From Clostridium transplantifaecale (GTDB taxonomy: Bacteria; Bacillota; Clostridia; Lachnospirales; Lachnospiraceae), in the NCBI RefSeq assembly GCF_900626075.1, contig NZ_UYZY01000004.1, positions 62,001 through 126,000 on the forward strand: a stretch of 64,000 nt of DNA, written 5' to 3'. The notes under the pieces are model-generated. The model saw only the letters and a program-made list of their open reading frames with translations. It did no database searches and had not been told where the DNA came from. The translations under genes were made by a program, and so were the position numbers. This document shows, piece by piece, positions 60,689 to 64,000 of the stretch. The stretch's first letter is position 1; every line of letters begins with the position of its first letter.

Positions 60689-61336
60689 ATGCCAACAGAA
60701 CGGTTTTACAGGCTCCCGGACGAGAAAAAGAGAATTATCTGCAGCGCAGCGGTAAAAGAGTTTGCGCGTGTTCCTGTTGATAAGGTATCTATCAACCAGA
60801 TCATCAAGGAAGCGGAAATCTCCAGGGGAAGTTTCTATACATATTTTGAAGATAAATGGGATCTTCTGGGCTGTATCTTTGAGGACAGCCAGAACAGGCT
60901 CAGGGAATTCTGCAGAATGGCGCTGATAGAGTCCGATGGTGACATCTGGAAAATGTTGGAAAAGCTGCTGCTGAAAACTCTCGATTACTGTTCCGGAAAA
61001 GAGCAGTTCGCGTTTATCAAGAGTGTGATGTGCCACACGGGTTCGGAGGAAATCTTAAAGGGATTTTCGGAAAGAATCAATAATGCATACGGGCATAAAA
61101 ATGAAGAAATAGAGCATTGGATTTATGAAAATACCGACAAACGTCTTATGGCAGCCAGGGATTATGAAGAATTCCACTGCTTTTTCCAGCTTGCGATGTT
61201 TAATATCGCCATGGAAATAAAGGCTTATTTTGAGGAAGTGCCGGTGGAAAGGATTAAGGAGCGCTTTGCTATCAAACTGCAGATCCTGAAATACGGGATA
61301 TGCAACAGCGGTTCGGAAGGACGGGCCGGAAACTGA
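60689..61336 (+). CDS. TetR/AcrR family transcriptional regulator of the RND system
   Basis: 215 residues. HTH 10-60: KKRIICSAAVKEFARVPVDK, then VSINQIIKEAEISRGSFYTYFEDKWDLL split across the recognition helix (SRGSFYTYF, about 45-53). The helical ligand domain covers the rest. AGGGGGAAGGCTT precedes the ATG. It precedes genes for a membrane fusion protein and an RND pump on the same strand. The twin palindromes on the promoter 300 bp upstream suggest autorepression. No such palindrome is seen before the pump genes, so they are probably cotranscribed with tetR. Confidence 0.9.
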   Translation: MPTERFYRLPDEKKRIICSAAVKEFARVPVDKVSINQIIKEAEISRGSFYTYFEDKWDLLGCIFEDSQNRLREFCRMALIESDGDIWKMLEKLLLKTLDYCSGKEQFAFIKSVMCHTGSEEILKGFSERINNAYGHKNEEIEHWIYENTDKRLMAARDYEEFHCFFQLAMFNIAMEIKAYFEEVPVERIKERFAIKLQILKYGICNSGSEGRAGN

Positions 61337-61509
61337 CGGAAGACGGATAGAACAACCGGGCAGCGGCCTTTTATAGTCATAGAAATCATAGAATACCAAT
61401 AATTATATAATTTGGGAACACCATAGGATTTTGAAACAGAGATTTTAGCAAAAAAAGATTTAGAACAAAAATTCTAAAACAAAGAAAGAGGACAAAACAG
61501 GAGGACAAC

Positions 61510-62631
61510 ATGAAGAAGAAAAGTGTAATCATTACAGCTGTAGTGATTGTAGCAGCAGCGGCAATTATTGTGCCCAGGTTCTTAAAGCCGAAGGAGCAGG
61601 TGGCGGCAGCATCCATACCACTGGTTTCCATACAGAAGCCCGAGATTGGAAATATTGAGCTGTTTACCGGGTTAACCGGTACCGTCGAACCATCTGACAT
61701 CGTATATATTATACCGAAGGTAGCCGGAGAGGTTACCGATGTCTATGTAAAGGCCGGGGATTATGTGGAGGAAGGTCAGAAACTGCTCCATATCGACACC
61801 AAACAGGTAGACGGCGCAAAGATCCAGCTGGATACCGCGTCTGTGTCTCTCCAGGATGCCAATACAAACCTGCAGAGAATGAGCGTCCTGCTTCAGAGCG
61901 GCGACATTTCCCAGCAGCAGTATGAGCAGGTACAAAGCAGCGCGAAGCTGGCAAAGCTTCAGTATGATGCGGCAAAGCTGGCTTATGACAACCAGATTGA
62001 ATTCAGCACCATCACGGCTCCTATCGGAGGTCTCGTAGAGAGCTTTAACGTGGAAGTGCATGACAACGTGGCACAGTCCAATGTTCTCTGTGTTATTTCC
62101 GGAGAAGGCACGAAAGCGGTATCCTTTAATGTTACCGAGCGTGTTGTAAACGGCCTGAGCATGGGTGATCCAATCAGAGTAGAGAAAAACGGCAGCGAAT
62201 ATCACGGCGTAATCACGGAAATCAGCTCCATGGTAGATGCGGCCACTGGACTTTTTAAGGTAAAAGCATCCCTGGAAGGAGCCGATGCGCTGGCTACGGG
62301 AGCACAGGTAAAACTTTATGTCACATCCAGCAGCGCCGAGAATGTCATGATGGTTCCGACCGACGCCATTTATTATCAGGGCGGAAATGCTATGGTTTAT
62401 ACATATAAAGATAACGCGGTGCATGAAGTGCCGGTGGAAGTGGGCATCTACGATGCGGATAAAACAGAGATTACGGACGGCCTCACTACGGAAGATGACG
62501 TAATTATTACCTGGAGTTCCGAGCTGTTTGAAGGTTCACAGGTAGAAATCCTGGGAGAGACAGCCGGAGCGGATACTGCCGGCGAAGCAGACGGCGCATC
62601 AGAAGACACGACAGAAGCAGATGCGAAATAA
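61510..62631 (+). CDS. RND efflux membrane fusion protein (HlyD/AcrA-like)
   Basis: 373 residues. One N-terminal membrane anchor (about 4-24, SVIITAVVIVAAAAIIV). Barrel-sandwich half-motifs PKVAGEVTDVYVKAGDYVEEG (about 70-90) and TITAPIGGLVESFNVEV (about 170-186) flank a helical hairpin (about 95-165); beta-barrel and membrane-proximal domains follow to ~345, then an acidic Ala/Glu/Asp tail. It links an RND pump to the outside; in a Gram-positive cell there is no outer membrane channel. AGGAGGACAAC precedes the ATG. The pump gene starts 12 bp after. Confidence 0.92.
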   Translation: MKKKSVIITAVVIVAAAAIIVPRFLKPKEQVAAASIPLVSIQKPEIGNIELFTGLTGTVEPSDIVYIIPKVAGEVTDVYVKAGDYVEEGQKLLHIDTKQVDGAKIQLDTASVSLQDANTNLQRMSVLLQSGDISQQQYEQVQSSAKLAKLQYDAAKLAYDNQIEFSTITAPIGGLVESFNVEVHDNVAQSNVLCVISGEGTKAVSFNVTERVVNGLSMGDPIRVEKNGSEYHGVITEISSMVDAATGLFKVKASLEGADALATGAQVKLYVTSSSAENVMMVPTDAIYYQGGNAMVYTYKDNAVHEVPVEVGIYDADKTEITDGLTTEDDVIITWSSELFEGSQVEILGETAGADTAGEADGASEDTTEADAK

Positions 62632-62643
62632 GGAGGCCATTAA

Positions 62644-64000
62644 ATGGGATTAACAAGAAGCGTCCTGAAACGCCCGGTTACAACGATCCTGGCAGTTCTT
62701 TGTCTGATCGTATTTGGTATTTCATCCGTTTTTTCATCGAAACTGGAGCTGACTCCGGAGATGGAAATGCCGATGATGGTAGTATTTGCTGTTTATCCGG
62801 GAGCCAACCCGGAGGACGTTGACGAACTGGTTACCAAACCGATAGAAGATGAGATTGGAACCCTGAACGGTATTAAATCCGTAAACAGCTATTCCAATGA
62901 AAATATGTCCATGGTCCTTTTGCAGTATGAATACGGCACGGATATGGATAAAGCGTACTCCGACTTAAAGAAAAAGACGGATGCCATGAAGAGCAGCCTG
63001 CCGGACGATGTGGATACCCCGACAATCATGGAATTCAACATCAACGACCAGGCAACCATGTATCTGGCCGTCAATAATGACAAGGCAGATAACCTTTATA
63101 ACTATGTAGACGAGAAAATCGTTCCCGAGATTGAGAAAATTTCTTCCGTTGCCAGTGTGGACATCAGCGGCGGACGTGAAGAGTACATCAAGGTGGAAGT
63201 GATTCCGGAGAAGCTTAAACAGTATCACCTGAGCATAAACTCCCTGGTTACGGCCGTGGCATCCGCCAATCTGGCATATCCGGCCGGAAGCACCGAGGTG
63301 GGAAGCCAGAGCCTTTCCGTCACCACCGGTGTGGATTTTAAAGATATGGAGAGCCTGAAACGGATCCCCATCACACTTGGCAACGGCAACACTATTTATC
63401 TTGAAGATGTGGCGAATATCAACTCCACACTTAAGGATGCGGCCGGTATCGGACGCTATAACGGCAAGGATACCATTGCCCTTGGTGTTAAAAAACAGCA
63501 GAAAAGTTCGGCGATGGAGGTATCCAAAGCAGTTAACAGAACAATTTCTCATTTAACTGAAGTAAATCCCGACCTCGAAATCGTTGTAGTAAATGACAAC
63601 AGTGATCAGATCAACAGCTCCCTGATCAGCGTGCTGCAGACGATGATAGCGGCAGTCATCATTTCCATGGTGATTATTTTCCTGTTCTTCGGAGACCTGA
63701 AGGCGTCACTGATCGTAGGTACGTCCATTCCCGTGTCAATTCTGGCGGCCCTCGTCATGATGAGGGTAATGGGATTCTCGCTCAACGTTATTACGCTGGG
63801 CAGCCTGGTGCTGGGCGTCGGTATGATGGTTGATAACTCCATCGTAGTACTGGAGAGCTGTTTCCGTTCCACAAAGGGAAAAGGATTCAACGAATTCCAC
63901 AAGGCGGCCCTGGAAGGCAGCAGCATTGTAATTCAGTCCATTATCGGTTCAACGGCTACAACCTGCGTTGTATTCCTGCCGCTGGCATTCCTGTCCGGTA
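62644..64000 (+). CDS. RND family efflux permease (AcrB/SwrC-like), N-terminal part
   Basis: The frame is open from the ATG at 62644 (AAGGAGGCC upstream) to the window end: 452 residues of an expected ~1000-1050. MGLTRSVLKRPVTTILAVL is the first transmembrane start. The porter domain follows with YPGANPEDVDELVTKPIEDE, and after ~330 come TM2-TM4: AAVIISMVIIFLFFGDLKAS and LGVGMMVDNSIVVLES, where the first Asp of the proton relay is kept and the second is Asn, as in Gram-positive SwrC-type pumps. Exports lipophilic compounds using the proton gradient. Cut by the window edge. Confidence 0.93.
   Translation, partial: MGLTRSVLKRPVTTILAVLCLIVFGISSVFSSKLELTPEMEMPMMVVFAVYPGANPEDVDELVTKPIEDEIGTLNGIKSVNSYSNENMSMVLLQYEYGTDMDKAYSDLKKKTDAMKSSLPDDVDTPTIMEFNINDQATMYLAVNNDKADNLYNYVDEKIVPEIEKISSVASVDISGGREEYIKVEVIPEKLKQYHLSINSLVTAVASANLAYPAGSTEVGSQSLSVTTGVDFKDMESLKRIPITLGNGNTIYLEDVANINSTLKDAAGIGRYNGKDTIALGVKKQQKSSAMEVSKAVNRTISHLTEVNPDLEIVVVNDNSDQINSSLISVLQTMIAAVIISMVIIFLFFGDLKASLIVGTSIPVSILAALVMMRVMGFSLNVITLGSLVLGVGMMVDNSIVVLESCFRSTKGKGFNEFHKAALEGSSIVIQSIIGSTATTCVVFLPLAFLSG

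Noticed and set aside
62644..64000. RND pump as evidence for a Gram-negative host
   Set aside because: SwrC-type RND pumps with a membrane fusion protein are known in Firmicutes, and the rest of the window is clearly Firmicute in character.

Overview
The window looks like chromosome of a gut-type Firmicute of the Lachnospiraceae (Clostridium symbiosum / Enterocloster-like). This rests on strong AGGAGG ribosome sites, mid-range base composition, a CIRCE/HrcA heat-shock operator, YitT, YesL and RraA families, and many amino-acid and peptide utilisation genes. No species can be named from the sequence alone. I see no rRNA, tRNA or CRISPR array.

Layout. 1-8.4 kb: end of a Na+/H+ antiporter, a DapF-fold racemase with a MerR regulator, a Gfo/Idh/MocA oxidoreductase, a MATE exporter divergent from an RpiR regulator, and an M42 peptidase. 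8.5-25.2 kb: a surface-glycan locus in two modules. The first encodes GDP-D-glycero-D-manno-heptose synthesis (hddC, hddA, gmhB, gmhA) plus two very large membrane proteins and a GT2 enzyme. The second encodes CDP-3,6-dideoxyhexose synthesis (rfbF, rfbG, rfbH) plus LicD, a GT2 enzyme and another membrane protein. A D,D-carboxypeptidase follows. 26.8-35.9 kb: a LysR regulator divergent from a seven-gene hydroxyacid catabolism operon (RraA-like aldolase, two D-2-hydroxyacid dehydrogenases, glycerate kinase, two transporters, amidohydrolase). 36.4-39.7 kb: a lipoprotein, a zinc phospholipase C-like protein and an alanine symporter. 40-49.6 kb: a peptide/glutamate block (two peptidase T genes, LysR, YitT, GltS-like carrier, M18 aminopeptidase, APC permease). 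49.8-54.8 kb: CIRCE-controlled Hsp20-DnaJ pair, alpha/beta hydrolase, cyclophilin, GNAT, YesL. 56-64 kb: an IS110-type insertion sequence, ispE-GntR-aldo/keto reductase, and a TetR-controlled RND-type efflux system cut off by the window end.

The most unusual content is non-coding. Three intergenic elements of about 0.77-0.94 kb (2601-3538, 17363-18245, 54811-55575), plus an 88-bp remnant (41355-41442), share the same design. Two related arms face each other. Each arm starts with a conserved outer terminus (GTTGAGATGCGAGGACGC), folds on itself through GAGTCTTCAGTCCCGG / CCGGGACTGAAGACTC, and ends inside with GTATTGTCGCGGCCACTA. The centres differ. Two copies begin exactly on the TAG stop codon of the upstream gene, and one copy separates the two glycan modules. 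An apex hairpin keeps its loop (TCAAAATACGC) while its stem changes with compensation in two arms, which suggests a selected RNA or DNA fold. I do not recognise this family. The IS110 element sits directly beside the third copy and carries a long structured 3' non-coding region, a candidate bridge RNA.

Regulation that can be read directly: a CIRCE plus sigma-A promoter before hsp20; twin 13-15-bp palindromes on a consensus promoter upstream of tetR; TTGTATACAA just downstream of the -10 box of the ispE-gntR operon; and a matching ATCAC-N6-GTGAT palindrome both between pepT and its divergent LysR gene and upstream of the GltS-pepT-M18 operon.
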